Notes: generated from the letters alone by a model not told the origin. 64,000 bases of DNA from Acinetobacter larvae (GCF_001704115.1 NZ_CP016895.1:2294001-2358000); one strand, 5' to 3'; counted from the first letter of the stretch, positions 36,223-46,272 are shown. Made by a program: numbers and translations.

Positions 36223-36252
36223 AAAAATTCTGCCTTGTGCAGAATTTTTTTA
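36223..36252 (+). terminator. Rho-independent terminator after the amidohydrolase
   Basis: Stem AAAAATTCTGC/GCAGAATTTTT with 5-nt loop CTTGT, continuing into a T-run. Confidence 0.92.
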
Positions 36253-36447
36253 TGGGCACTGAGCAGATAAAATTAAATCCATCGCACAAGCAAACAATAT
36301 GACCAAGCACCACAGTAAAAACTCATATAAGTTTGATATAAATAAAATACTCTCTTCAAGACTTGAACAAACAGGTATGATAAGGCAAATTGCACAGACA
36401 GATCACATGTCTGTTTTATTTTCAGGCTCAAATGGAAATCATCAAAT

Positions 36448-37104
36448 ATGGCGCAATTTGCAGTGATTGGTTTAGGCAGCTTTGGTGCCACCGTCGCCTC
36501 TGAACTCAGTAACTTACACCATGATGTGATTGGTATAGATAGCACGAAGAAAAATGTCGAGAACATTGCCGATCAAATTACCCACGCAGTCATTGCTGAT
36601 GCAACCGATGAACATGTACTGAAAGAACTCAATATTCAAAACTGCGATGCTGTTGTCGTTGCAATTGGCGAAGATCTTGAAGCCAGTATTTTATGCGTAT
36701 TAAATTTAAAGAACATGGGGATTGAAAAAATTTTGGTTAAAGCCAAGTCGCAATCACACCATATGATTTTAAGTCATTTGGGCATAGATACGATTATTCA
36801 CCCTGAAGAAGATATGGGTATCCGCGTTGCACAATCCTTGAGTTATCCGATGGTACGGCGTTATATGGCACTCAATGACAACCGTTATATCGTCAAAGTA
36901 GAAATTGCAGAGAAACTGGCTGGGGCGCAATACCAAAGCTTATTAGAAAATGCCAGCGAGTCTGATTTTAAATGTCTGTTATTACAACGTGGCTCACACG
37001 TTATTTATGACATTGTGCCGGGCACAATATTACAACCCCACGATATTCTAGTCATCGAAGGGCATATTGATGTGCTAAAACGATTATCAACGCGATTCTT
37101 ATAA
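36448..37104 (+). CDS. ktrA: KtrA, RCK regulatory subunit of potassium uptake
   Basis: 218-residue cytosolic gating subunit of the Ktr K+ system. The RCK_N Rossmann domain is evident (FAVIGLGSFGATVASEL with GxGxxG, then DVIGIDSTKKNV and AVIADATDEHVLKEL), followed by a small RCK_C domain (about residues 140-218, ending GTILQPHDILVIEG). It lies one nucleotide before ktrB, so the two are surely co-translated. ATP/ADP or NAD binding at the GxGxxG site is known for the family. Confidence 0.95.
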   Translation: MAQFAVIGLGSFGATVASELSNLHHDVIGIDSTKKNVENIADQITHAVIADATDEHVLKELNIQNCDAVVVAIGEDLEASILCVLNLKNMGIEKILVKAKSQSHHMILSHLGIDTIIHPEEDMGIRVAQSLSYPMVRRYMALNDNRYIVKVEIAEKLAGAQYQSLLENASESDFKCLLLQRGSHVIYDIVPGTILQPHDILVIEGHIDVLKRLSTRFL

Positions 37105-37105
37105 C

Positions 37106-38452
37106 ATGATTCAGCAAAAGATTATTGATCGAAAACGCAAGCGTATTAACTTAAGCCCACCAAGCTTACTGGCTTTGGGTTTTTTGAGTTTCATTATTTT
37201 AGGCACACTGTTGCTCAAACTACCCTTTGCCCATCACGGCGAATTAAGATGGATTCATGCATTTTTTACCGCGACATCTGCTGTGACCATCACAGGATTA
37301 TCTGTGGTTAATGTCGGTGAAGCCTATACTGTTTTTGGCAAAGTAGTGATTATGCTCTTACTACAGTGTGGTGGTTTAGGTTTTATGACTTTTGCGATTT
37401 TAGCAGTCATGAGTTTATCTCCCAAACTGGGACTAAAACAACAAATCATGGCACAAGAAACCATTGGTCAAACCAGTTTATATAATGTTGCCTCAACCGT
37501 AAAAGGCGTGTTTTTATATTCACTCTTTTTTGAATTATTAGGTACTTTTATACTGACCATTGCTTGGATGCAGCATTATGATTTTCAGCATGCTTTATTT
37601 TATGCTGCCTTTTATAGTATTTCAGCGTTCAATAACGGTGGTTTTTCGCTATTCCCGAATAGTCTAATGAGCTTTTCTGGACAATATATGGTAACGCTCA
37701 CCATCAGTATGCTGTACATCATTGGTGGAGTTGGTTTTTTAGTCTTGATGGACATTAAACGTAAACGAAAATGGTCTAAATTGAGTCCCAATAGTAAATT
37801 AATTTTAACCACCATTGCTGGTTTAAACCTATTTGCCTTTATTTTTATTTGGCTCTTAGAAGCCAATAACCCAGCGACTTTGGCACCAATGTCTATTGGA
37901 GATCAAGCTTTAAATGCTTGGTTCCATGCCACTGTACCACGTTCTTCTGGCTTTAATAGTCTAGATGTCGGTAGTCTGAGCCAAGCCTCTAGTTTTATTA
38001 CCATGCTACTGATGTTTATTGGTGGGGGATCACTAAGTACTGCGGGTGGAATTAAAGTCGGAACCTTTATTATCCTTATTTTAACTGTGATTAATTTTTT
38101 AAGGCGCTCAGATGAACTGTGTGTATTTCAACACGCTATTCCACAGCAAACCATGTTTAAGGCATTGGCAGTGGTCTGTATCAGTTGTTTACTCATTGTC
38201 AGTGGTTTATTTTGCTTATTGATCTTAGAACCTAAACAACATTTTTTAGATTTATTATTTGAAACCATTTCCGCAGCGTGTACAGTGGGTTTATCACGTG
38301 GTATTACGGGCGATTTACACTATGGGAGTTTAATCGTCTTGTCCTTACTTATGTTTGCAGGACGTTTGGGACCATTAACCCTCGCCTATTTAATTGCAAC
38401 CCCGAAGAAAAGCCGTTTGCGCCATCCCAATACTGAAATCCAAGTCGGTTAA
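37106..38452 (+). CDS. ktrB: KtrB, TrkH-family potassium transporter
   Basis: 448-residue membrane subunit of the Na+-dependent K+ uptake system. Four pore repeats are visible, each with a selectivity-type turn: TATSAVTITGLSVVNVG, FNNGGFSLFPNSL, TVPRSSGFNSLDVG and SAACTVGLSRGITGD. The gating loop after the third repeat, GGGSLSTAGGIKVGTF, is present. Together with KtrA it forms the complete uptake complex, relevant to osmotic adaptation. It ends at a strong bidirectional terminator. Confidence 0.95.
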   Translation: MIQQKIIDRKRKRINLSPPSLLALGFLSFIILGTLLLKLPFAHHGELRWIHAFFTATSAVTITGLSVVNVGEAYTVFGKVVIMLLLQCGGLGFMTFAILAVMSLSPKLGLKQQIMAQETIGQTSLYNVASTVKGVFLYSLFFELLGTFILTIAWMQHYDFQHALFYAAFYSISAFNNGGFSLFPNSLMSFSGQYMVTLTISMLYIIGGVGFLVLMDIKRKRKWSKLSPNSKLILTTIAGLNLFAFIFIWLLEANNPATLAPMSIGDQALNAWFHATVPRSSGFNSLDVGSLSQASSFITMLLMFIGGGSLSTAGGIKVGTFIILILTVINFLRRSDELCVFQHAIPQQTMFKALAVVCISCLLIVSGLFCLLILEPKQHFLDLLFETISAACTVGLSRGITGDLHYGSLIVLSLLMFAGRLGPLTLAYLIATPKKSRLRHPNTEIQVG

Positions 38453-38472
38453 AAAACTTTACAGTTAAACTG

Positions 38473-38514
38473 AAAATAGCGCTGTTGCCAGCAAATGCGC
38501 AACAGCGCTATTTT
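38473..38514. terminator. Bidirectional terminator between ktrB and pldA
   Basis: Sixteen-bp perfect stem AAAATAGCGCTGTTGC with its complement, 10-nt loop. T-runs occur on both sides through the A/T ends of the stem, serving both convergent genes. Confidence 0.9.
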
Positions 38515-38564
38515 AAAATATTTAAGCATTCGCCAACGCATCAACGTCAGCACATCATTAACAC

Positions 38565-39764
38565 TTAAAACCAGTTCATTAAAGAAACACCCAAACCGGC
38601 ATAAAAAGCACGGTGGTTATAATCGATCATGCTTTCGCCATAACCATCAAATAACTGTAAGTGTCCACGTAAACGTCCACTGATAGGGAAAGACCAATCA
38701 AATTGTGCTGCGCCATGTGAGCGACTTCCTGTACGCAAAGAATGTCTAAGCATCAAACTAAAATCATGCTCATTCCAACGATAAAATGCCGTTACATCAC
38801 CGCGCCCGATATAGTTTTTAATATCAGGGTTATTATCATCTTTGGCTTTTTCTTCAACGCGATACCATGGTCTAAACATAATGGCGAAGTTTTCACGCTC
38901 CAAACCGATATTCAACATCACCCGATTCCAACTGCGTGATAAAGGATCGGCACGCCCATTAGATTGGTGATTTAAGCTTAGCCCCAATAAACGACCATTT
39001 AACCCCAAAACCTCATAATTGGTTCGGAACATTAAACTGGCTTCGGGTTCATAATTGGTTTCACGAAAAGGACGCGAATCTTCAGAATTGTATACTTGCC
39101 AACGAGAGGACTGTGTATACCCCAACCACAAGTCGCCATTGTCACCAAAAATATTTTCCAATGCTTTGGTTTTTAAGGATAACTGAAACTTAGATTCCAT
39201 CGAATCTAAAATCTGTGCATCCTCGACTGGAACCCGATTATCTGGGTTAGGACTGTATGGTGTGGTATTTTTAGAACTGGTCCAAAATAAAGGCAATAAA
39301 TAAACCGGTTGATAAGAACGTAGATTCCATGTACCCAATTTACTATCTGGAGAGAGCTCCCAACGGCTGTCTAATAATGACGTGGTATTGTCAAATGCAG
39401 GACCTTCAACCGCAAATAAACTACCGATCACTTGACGGACATTATCCTTCACACCATGACTTTCAGTTGGCGCGGCAATGTCCTTGGCAATTTCTTTCGC
39501 CGCTTGCCGCTCAGAAACTAAAACCTGTGGCTGTTCAGGATGTTGAAACAATAAATCATAACAATTCAAGCGCTCGGCATTGGACTCCAATGCCGCACAT
39601 GCTTGTGGTGTACTGGGTGTAGGGCTAATCGTGCTATTGTACGACGTATTGTGCGGTGTATCAGATTCAATATTTACATTTTCTGCATGAACTGCTGCTG
39701 TACAAGCCCACAAAGCGAGCATACTCAGTTGCAATGTCGTACGCTGAAATATCGCTAACGGCAT
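38565..39764 (-). CDS. pldA: Outer-membrane phospholipase A (PldA)
   Basis: 399-residue outer-membrane beta-barrel phospholipase. A signal peptide ends at AVHA-EN (residue 27). A roughly 70-residue spacer, with CAALESNAERLNCYDLLF, precedes the barrel. The catalytic motif SLNHQSNGRADPLSRSWNR near residue 265 has the His and Ser of the OMPLA active site, and the chain ends in Phe after LGVSLMNWF, as barrel proteins do. Known role of the family: degradation of mislocalised phospholipids in the outer leaflet and membrane leakage under stress. It follows the M16 peptidase gene by 19 nt and is probably co-transcribed. Confidence 0.94.
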   Translation of the reverse strand: MPLAIFQRTTLQLSMLALWACTAAVHAENVNIESDTPHNTSYNSTISPTPSTPQACAALESNAERLNCYDLLFQHPEQPQVLVSERQAAKEIAKDIAAPTESHGVKDNVRQVIGSLFAVEGPAFDNTTSLLDSRWELSPDSKLGTWNLRSYQPVYLLPLFWTSSKNTTPYSPNPDNRVPVEDAQILDSMESKFQLSLKTKALENIFGDNGDLWLGYTQSSRWQVYNSEDSRPFRETNYEPEASLMFRTNYEVLGLNGRLLGLSLNHQSNGRADPLSRSWNRVMLNIGLERENFAIMFRPWYRVEEKAKDDNNPDIKNYIGRGDVTAFYRWNEHDFSLMLRHSLRTGSRSHGAAQFDWSFPISGRLRGHLQLFDGYGESMIDYNHRAFYAGLGVSLMNWF

Positions 39765-39783
39765 ATTTTCCCCACCCCATCAT

Positions 39784-42723
39784 TTATTGTATCTGTTGAA
39801 TTTCAAAACCTAATTGCTGTAATGTTTGTTGTTTCGCAAATGGCGCAACCACAGCTTTTACCGCATTCTGATCGATTAAATACTGTAGAGCAACCCGCTT
39901 TATATCATCTAGCGTAACGGCAAGCAAACGCTTGCGCAATGTTTTGCGGTAGTTCACATCTCGACCATGTAATAATGCATAACATGCACTAATTGCTTCA
40001 CCTGCCGGTGAACCAGGTTTATCCATACTCGACACCAGACCTAAAATCGCCTCTTCTAACTGGTGTGCTTGTTGTGGGGTATTGAGCAACCATTGAATAC
40101 TGGCTTCAAAATCATTAAAAGTTTGTTCAAGCCTTGGATCTCGATAACTAAAGAAGCGGAAGGCACAGGCATTACCGTCATAGCTTGCCCCGCCACCATA
40201 AGCACCGCCTTTCTCACGAATAGCGCTATGCAAATAACCATTACGTAAATAAGCCGCTAAAACCATTAAAGCTGCTGCATCAGGGTGTGTTGGTATTACT
40301 GCTGGATATGCCATTGCACAAAACTGCACATTGGATTGGATCAACCATGCCACATCTGCGGTACTGTGCTGACGCGGGACTGTTTGCAAAGCCTGAGGCG
40401 CAGCGCCAAGCGCAAGTTTGTCCCAAACAACTTGAATCTGTTCAATCAAGACATCGGCTTGTTGCTCTTCACAAACCAATAAAAACTGCTTCGGTGCACG
40501 CAATAATGTTTGATGAATCGCTTGTAACTCAGCAATGAAGTCTTGATAAGCTTGTTCATCTGTTTCAATACGTTGAATCAATTGTGCCAACCAATTTAAA
40601 GCACCCAGACCCGTATTAAAATAATCCCGTTCGGCTAAAGCAGACATATTACGTGATGCGGCTTGCATGGCATAACTATGCCCTGAACCAGAAAGACGCG
40701 CGGCCCAACGGGTTTTCCGTTGCTGTAGCAGTTCTAAAATACGATCTTTCTCATCAAAGCGTAGTTGCTCAAATGCTAGTTTCAATAAAGCTATGGCATC
40801 ATGTTTATCTGACAAAGACTTGGTGGTTAGGCTTAACCAAGCACTAATTTTGTGTTTGTCATTGATGTGACTACGTAGAGATGCCCCCATGCCCAAACCA
40901 CCACTGACAGCAGTTTGTAATTGTTGCAAGGTCAAATAGTCATATTCTCCTGCACCAACTTCACCCACCAAGATCGAGAGTAAATTAAAATAAGGGGACT
41001 GCAACACTGCTTCTGGAATTTCAATCAAAACCTGTTGATAGTACAAACCATTGGTACCAGCATGGTAAAGATTTAATGGTGTATCCACTTGGTTACAGAT
41101 AATCTCACGTAATTCACCTTGAGCGATATGCAACTCAGCGGGAATATCATCTAAGCCGACTTTGGGTAATAAATTAAGATCATCCTCAGTTTCCTGACGT
41201 TGTTGCAGTGCCAAGCGCTGTTGTTCGATTTCGGCTTTATCTTGCTCAGTTAAACGCGCAGCCAATTGATCTAGACGGGCTTGTTCTGCCTCTGCATCAC
41301 GACGGGTTTTATCTGCATCGGGTAGCAAGGTCATATGCACACGGTGTGGATTATCCAATAAGTGCGTTTGAATCAGGTTCGGTAACCACATTGGATCTTG
41401 CAGTTCTTGTTTAACCAAGGCAATCGCCGCATCGACATCCCAGACTTGTACAGGATCGCTGTGATGAATCACACTGCTCAGCGCATTTAAAATCAGGGTT
41501 AAGCCATAAGGCGTACCATCACCACTGATTTCACGTTGATGTAATTCAATCTGATGTAAAATGGCTTCAACCAATGCAGTGTCGACTGGCTTAGAGGCAA
41601 CCTGTTGTAAAACCTCAAGCACATCTTGTTCAAAACGTTCAGCATGTTCAGGATTAGAGCCTTGTACACCACAAAAGAAAGTCATTTCAAAGTTAGAGTC
41701 ATCAACCCCCATCAATGGACCTGTCGATTGTGCATAATCACAGGTTTCTAAACGATGACGCAGTGCTGATGCAGAATTTTCTAATAAGATGCCTTCGACC
41801 AAGCGCATCCCTAAACGTAGTTTAATATCACTGGACTCTGGTAATAACCAAGCAATCACATGATAGGTTTTATCTTTGAGGTCATCTGCATCGACAGCAT
41901 AAGCTTCAGTCACACGAATAGGTGCAGTAAGACGTTGTTCTGCAACAGAATAAAGGGTTTCGCCTCGATCAAACTTTGCCAGTGCCAAGTCTTCAAATTG
42001 TTGCTGTAAATCATAGGCAGTCTGATTACCAAAGGTCATGAAAATCGCATTACTTGGATGATAATGTGATTTATAAAATGCCAGTAATTCCTCATAACTG
42101 AGATCTGGAATATCTTTGGGATCGCCACCAGAGTTATAGTGATAGGTGGTTTTAGGAAATAAATGATGTGCCAATTGGTGATAGAGCTGATCATTCGGTG
42201 CACTCATGGCACCTTTCATTTCATTGAAGACCACACCTTTATAGACAGGTTTGCCCTCTTCTAGTTCGACACGAATCCCCTCTTGCGCAAAATCCAAAGG
42301 GTTTAAATTGGCTGCAAAAGCGGCATCTAAATACACTTCCAATAAGTTTTGGAAATCTTTTTTATTTTGTGTAGCAAAGGGATAGGCTGTCCAATCCGCT
42401 GCAGTAAAGGCATTCATAAAGGTATTGAGAGAACGACGAATCATCAAAAAGAATGGATCGCGTACTGGAAATTTTTCAGAACCGCAAAGTGCGGTGTGCT
42501 CTAAAATATGCGCCTCGCCTTTGGAGTCCATGGGTTGTGTTCTAAATGCCAGTAAAAACACATTTTCATCATGTTCTGTCGCCAGATGATAGTGGATTGC
42601 GCCAGTGACTTTGTGTTGATATTCAGACACTAAGATATCTAAGGCTTCAACATGGTGTTGACGAACCAACTGAAACGCGGGATGAGTTGTTTGTGATATA
42701 GTTCCAGTGACATCGACCGTCAT
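39784..42723 (-). CDS. M16 family zinc peptidase (PreP / M16C type)
   Basis: 979-residue two-half insulinase-type peptidase. The inverted zinc motif is H72-ILE-H76 in EAHILEHTALCGSEKFPVRDPF; the distal Glu lies in FAQEGIRVELEEGKPVYKGVVFNEMKG. The inactive second half includes REKGGAYGGGASYDGNACAFRFFSYRDP, the R/Y substrate-binding motif, near residue 840. The length matches presequence-protease-like M16C enzymes that digest peptides of 10-65 residues. No signal peptide, so probably cytosolic. First gene of a two-gene unit with pldA; a functional link is not evident. Confidence 0.93.
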   Translation of the reverse strand: MTVDVTGTISQTTHPAFQLVRQHHVEALDILVSEYQHKVTGAIHYHLATEHDENVFLLAFRTQPMDSKGEAHILEHTALCGSEKFPVRDPFFLMIRRSLNTFMNAFTAADWTAYPFATQNKKDFQNLLEVYLDAAFAANLNPLDFAQEGIRVELEEGKPVYKGVVFNEMKGAMSAPNDQLYHQLAHHLFPKTTYHYNSGGDPKDIPDLSYEELLAFYKSHYHPSNAIFMTFGNQTAYDLQQQFEDLALAKFDRGETLYSVAEQRLTAPIRVTEAYAVDADDLKDKTYHVIAWLLPESSDIKLRLGMRLVEGILLENSASALRHRLETCDYAQSTGPLMGVDDSNFEMTFFCGVQGSNPEHAERFEQDVLEVLQQVASKPVDTALVEAILHQIELHQREISGDGTPYGLTLILNALSSVIHHSDPVQVWDVDAAIALVKQELQDPMWLPNLIQTHLLDNPHRVHMTLLPDADKTRRDAEAEQARLDQLAARLTEQDKAEIEQQRLALQQRQETEDDLNLLPKVGLDDIPAELHIAQGELREIICNQVDTPLNLYHAGTNGLYYQQVLIEIPEAVLQSPYFNLLSILVGEVGAGEYDYLTLQQLQTAVSGGLGMGASLRSHINDKHKISAWLSLTTKSLSDKHDAIALLKLAFEQLRFDEKDRILELLQQRKTRWAARLSGSGHSYAMQAASRNMSALAERDYFNTGLGALNWLAQLIQRIETDEQAYQDFIAELQAIHQTLLRAPKQFLLVCEEQQADVLIEQIQVVWDKLALGAAPQALQTVPRQHSTADVAWLIQSNVQFCAMAYPAVIPTHPDAAALMVLAAYLRNGYLHSAIREKGGAYGGGASYDGNACAFRFFSYRDPRLEQTFNDFEASIQWLLNTPQQAHQLEEAILGLVSSMDKPGSPAGEAISACYALLHGRDVNYRKTLRKRLLAVTLDDIKRVALQYLIDQNAVKAVVAPFAKQQTLQQLGFEIQQIQ

Positions 42724-42957
42724 GTGTTCTCCTTAAAATAATTCATTAGACTCAGCGCATTATACCTATACTTTGCAATGCAATTCATCCTTCGTGCATG
42801 AGTTTGTTTTGATCTAGGCTTATGCTGGTTAAAATGACAACATGCCGCGCTCAAAAGCGCCAATAGCCACCCCAAACTGAATTCTGTTCAAGTCACTACA
42901 GAAGTCAGGCATTATCAGGTAAACTTTGCGGCATTTATGATAAAAGTGACGAAGCCT

Positions 42958-43968
42958 ATGCACGCAATTGATCTTTTTTCGATCGGAAATGCCCTGGTTG
43001 ATCAAGAGTTTAGTATCAGTGATGACTTTCTACAACAACATGCCTTGCAGAAAGGCACCATGCAGCTCGGTGATGCCGCAGCACAAAGTCGCCTCTATGA
43101 AAATTTGACAGCCAGTCAAAACTTTCGTTGTCAGGCTGCTGGTGGTTCTGCTGCCAATAGTGTTGTTGCTTTTGCTGCAATGGGTGGTCAAGCCTTCTAT
43201 GCTTGTCGTGTTGGTGATGATGTCTTTGGACAACAATACCTACAAGGTCTAAATGAAGCCAAGGTTCTGTGTTCAAACCAATCCATCAGCCAAGGTACAA
43301 CTGGAAGCTGTTTGGTGATGATCAGCCCAGATTCTGAACGGACCATGCACACATATTTAGGTACTTCTGCAGAATTAAGTGCGGAACAAATCGATTTTAA
43401 TGCCTTACAATCCGCCCAATGGATGTATATCGAGGGTTATTTATCGAGTAGTCCAGCTGCTCGAATCGCTGTGGTTGCGGCAAGAAAAATTGCGCGTGAA
43501 CATCAAGTTAAAATTGCCTTGTCTTTATCTGATCCAGCGATGGTGCAATATGCCCGCGAAGGCTTAGATGAGCTGCTGGGTGATGGTGTCGACTTAATCT
43601 TCTGTAATGCACAAGAAGCGTTAATGTATACCCAAAGCGCAGACCTTGAGCAAGCAATGCAAAAACTATTGCATCTTGCCCAGCAAGTGGTGATTACTCT
43701 AGGTGCCGATGGTGCTATGGTTGCAGATCACAAACAACAATTCAAGGTTGCTGGTCGACCTGTCCATGCCGTTGATACCACAGGTGCGGGAGATGCTTTC
43801 TCTGGTGCGATGCTCTATGCACTACAACAGCGCATGTCACTACAACGTGCAACCGCATTTGCAGTGTTGGTCTCTAGTGAAGTAGTCGCCCAATTTGGTC
43901 CACGTTTGACCTTGCAACAGTATCGACATTTGCTGCAACAGTTTCAGCAAGAAAAGGCCCAAGCATGA
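42958..43968 (+). CDS. PfkB-family carbohydrate/nucleoside kinase (adenosine kinase-like)
   Basis: 336 residues from ATG 42958 (MHAIDLFSIGNALVDQEF), chosen because the family begins there; an ATG at 42937 is also open. PfkB signature 1 is seen in AAGGSAANSVVAFAAMGGQAF, and signature 2 with the catalytic Asp in VDTTGAGDAFSGAML. The N-terminal lid IGNALVDQEFSISDDFL resembles adenosine kinase-like members. Sugar or nucleoside substrate is not certain. It overlaps the Rieske gene by 4 nt (ATGA), so the two are coupled. Confidence 0.9.
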   Translation: MHAIDLFSIGNALVDQEFSISDDFLQQHALQKGTMQLGDAAAQSRLYENLTASQNFRCQAAGGSAANSVVAFAAMGGQAFYACRVGDDVFGQQYLQGLNEAKVLCSNQSISQGTTGSCLVMISPDSERTMHTYLGTSAELSAEQIDFNALQSAQWMYIEGYLSSSPAARIAVVAARKIAREHQVKIALSLSDPAMVQYAREGLDELLGDGVDLIFCNAQEALMYTQSADLEQAMQKLLHLAQQVVITLGADGAMVADHKQQFKVAGRPVHAVDTTGAGDAFSGAMLYALQQRMSLQRATAFAVLVSSEVVAQFGPRLTLQQYRHLLQQFQQEKAQA

Positions 43969-44288
43969 CTAAAATTTGTATGACCGATGATATTCCAGAA
44001 CGTGAAGCGCGTGCTTTTGATCTAGAATCAGGTGAAATCATTTTTATTACCCAGCGCGATGGGCAATTTTATGCTTACCTCAACCTATGCCCGCACTTGC
44101 AAACTGAGCTTGAATTCTTGGAAAACCAATTTCTAGATCAGGACGGTGAGTTTATCGAATGCTCAACCCACGGTGCATTATTTAATGTGGAAGATGGCGA
44201 GTGTATTAGCGGTCCTTGTCAGGGTGAATCCTTGACCGCAGTCGCGATTGAAATCCATTCTGATGGCGGGATTTATTTAAAAGCCTAG
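43965..44288 (+). CDS. Rieske-type [2Fe-2S] protein
   Basis: 107-residue small ferredoxin. The cluster ligands are in LCPHLQTELE (Cys-x-His) and ECSTHGALFN (Cys-x2-His). No membrane segment, so cytosolic. The upstream kinase shares a 4-nt overlap. Partner oxygenase or reductase is not in the window; a general electron-carrier role is likely. Confidence 0.92.
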   Translation: MTKICMTDDIPEREARAFDLESGEIIFITQRDGQFYAYLNLCPHLQTELEFLENQFLDQDGEFIECSTHGALFNVEDGECISGPCQGESLTAVAIEIHSDGGIYLKA

Positions 44289-44307
44289 CCACCGCCTTAA
44301 TAGCGTA

Positions 44308-44343
44308 CGTTGAGCCAGCTTAAAACCATTGGCTTGCTCAACG
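44308..44343. terminator. Inverted repeat between Rieske and helicase genes
   Basis: CGTTGAGC (44308-44315) pairs with GCTCAACG (44336-44343), with a further AGCC/GGCT inside after a 2-nt bulge. Placed between convergent genes; no long T-run, so a weak terminator at best. Confidence 0.5.
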
Positions 44344-44359
44344 CATCTACTGATTTTCT

Positions 44360-44405
44360 CCATGCGCTTATTCTACAAATACCCATGCACTTATTCTACA
44401 AATAA
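44360..44405. repeat. 23-bp tandem duplication across the helicase stop codon
   Basis: The 23-bp units 44360-44382 and 44383-44405 differ at only two positions; both contain TTATTCTACAAATA. The second copy holds the last codons and stop of the helicase gene (stop at 44391-44393, minus strand), the first lies just downstream. It looks like a recent slippage or repair duplication. Confidence 0.9.
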
Positions 44406-46106
44406 TAGTGCTAAACGTACTTGATCATAGGCCATTTTAGGCTGAGTCATCTCTACAATTGGGCGCAACTTAATACTACCATCTTCATTAAAATGTGCTG
44501 GATCATCACGTTTTAATAAACGCTTATAAATTTTACGCACTTGCTCCACAATTTCATCCCCCGGGCTTGCGACCGTAATATCTAAACTTTGTTCACGGTG
44601 CAAGCGTCCCAAGTGATTAATAATCGTTGCTGGGGTTAAACCACGCTCTGTGGCGATATCTTGAATATCATAACCCGCTTCAAATAAAGCCCGTGTTTCA
44701 TCCAGAGTTGCTGTTGCATAATTGGCTTTATTGCCTTGACGAGATAATTTCTTTTCATTACGGCTAATTTCAGTGCTATTTAAAGTACCACCACAATGCC
44801 GAATAAACGCATCATGCTGTGTAGTTAAATCTTGTTCCGCAAAATGCTGTTCTGCTTCTGCCGATAATTCCTGAAAACGATGATCTGCTTTGAGTGCTAA
44901 GCGATCCAAAGCCAAAGCTTGTTGATTAAAACCCAGTAATCGTAAACCCTGTAAAGATTTTAAGCGAGATAAGGCAACATATCCCTGCCCCATTTCAAAG
45001 GTCTGGCTGAGATTAATTTCAGCCGCTTCCAAGGTCATCCCTTGCGATTTATGTACTGTAATCGCCCATGCCAAACGCAAAGGTACTTGCTGTAAACTGG
45101 CCAAAGTTTTGCCAGCGTCGTTATCGACAGACCAAGTTTCAGGTTCAACCAATAACTCGCTCCCATCACTCAAGCGAACTTTTGGTAAAATACCAAAACT
45201 ATCATCCTCCTCAAAAGCAATCACTTCCCCCAAGCTGCCATTGATATACCCCAAGTCAAAGTTATTTTTTACAAACATGACTTTGGCATGTTTCTTCAAC
45301 AGTAATGCTTCGGGCGCACGTACGGAAGATTTTAAAGTTTCGACTAATTTGTCATTACCATCTAACACGGCATTAAACTGATGTTGTTCGCCAGCAATTG
45401 CATTGAGGTGCTTGGCATTAATTTGGTCTACATCTAAATTATGGGTATATAAACGGGTAAAGTTACTGCCTATATCTTGTTGTTGAGTGCTTTGTAATGC
45501 CGCAATATGTTCTGGCAATAAATGCTGTGCACGAATCGCATTTAAAATATCGTTTAAGGCAGAATCATCTTGACGATGTTGCTCGGTCAAATAACAGACC
45601 CGAAATTTTGCCTCGACCCAAGCATTGGACATAAAACAAAATTTATCACGATTTTGTTCATCATTTTTCCCCACTGGAGGAAGCTGAAAAAAATCGCCGG
45701 CAGCAATCACCTGTATACCACCAAAAGCATCATCAGATTCTTTAAAATACTTCAGGACTTGATTGACCAAATTGAGTTGTTTGGCGTGTAGCATCGATAT
45801 TTCATCAATAATCAACACTTGCGCATTTTGCAAATGATCTTTTAGATATTTGCGCTCTTTCATTCTTTTCAGGTCATCATCACTGAGACTGTCTTTGATG
45901 CCAATACCCGCCCAAGTATGAATGGTCATACCATTCATATGCGTGGCAGCAATCCCAGTTGATGCAGTAATCGCCACAGGAACTTTACGAACTTTAAGAT
46001 AGTTGATGTATTGATTTAAGGTATAGGTTTTGCCTGCACCAGCCGACCCTGTTAAAAAGATATTTTCACCCGCTTTCATCAACTTTAGTGCAGTTTCTTG
46101 TTTCAT
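44391..46106 (-). CDS. PIF1-like DNA helicase with C-terminal HTH domain
   Basis: 571-residue superfamily 1B helicase, ATP-driven 5'-3' type. Motif I is NIFLTGSAGAGKTYTLNQYI, Ia is ITASTGIAATHMNGMTIHTW, motif II is VLIIDEISML, III is VIAAGDFFQLPPVG, and the late motifs are LAWAITVHKSQGMTLE and GQGYVALSRLKSLQGLRLLG. After about residue 450 there is a helix-turn-helix stretch (ETRALFEAGYDIQDIATERGL, PATIINHLGRLHRE) like the domain found at the end of some RecQ proteins. Bacterial PIF1 proteins are linked to G-quadruplex and fork processing. Monocistronic. Confidence 0.92.
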   Translation of the reverse strand: MKQETALKLMKAGENIFLTGSAGAGKTYTLNQYINYLKVRKVPVAITASTGIAATHMNGMTIHTWAGIGIKDSLSDDDLKRMKERKYLKDHLQNAQVLIIDEISMLHAKQLNLVNQVLKYFKESDDAFGGIQVIAAGDFFQLPPVGKNDEQNRDKFCFMSNAWVEAKFRVCYLTEQHRQDDSALNDILNAIRAQHLLPEHIAALQSTQQQDIGSNFTRLYTHNLDVDQINAKHLNAIAGEQHQFNAVLDGNDKLVETLKSSVRAPEALLLKKHAKVMFVKNNFDLGYINGSLGEVIAFEEDDSFGILPKVRLSDGSELLVEPETWSVDNDAGKTLASLQQVPLRLAWAITVHKSQGMTLEAAEINLSQTFEMGQGYVALSRLKSLQGLRLLGFNQQALALDRLALKADHRFQELSAEAEQHFAEQDLTTQHDAFIRHCGGTLNSTEISRNEKKLSRQGNKANYATATLDETRALFEAGYDIQDIATERGLTPATIINHLGRLHREQSLDITVASPGDEIVEQVRKIYKRLLKRDDPAHFNEDGSIKLRPIVEMTQPKMAYDQVRLALLFVE

Positions 46107-46272
46107 ACATCAACTAGATTATTCAGAGGGCTTATAGCCTAACGATTTTTATCCTAAAAGTTAAGCCAAAAAATTATTTAACCGCCCAATCCCACGCAAA
46201 TGAATAGAATTATCGTGATTCCACTGCCACCGCTTAAATAGAAAAACCTTAAATCAAATGAAACCCAAAGCC

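Noticed and set aside
36273..36566. 97-codon minus-strand frame before ktrA
   Set aside because: Overlaps the ktrA start, with no ribosome site or family resemblance.
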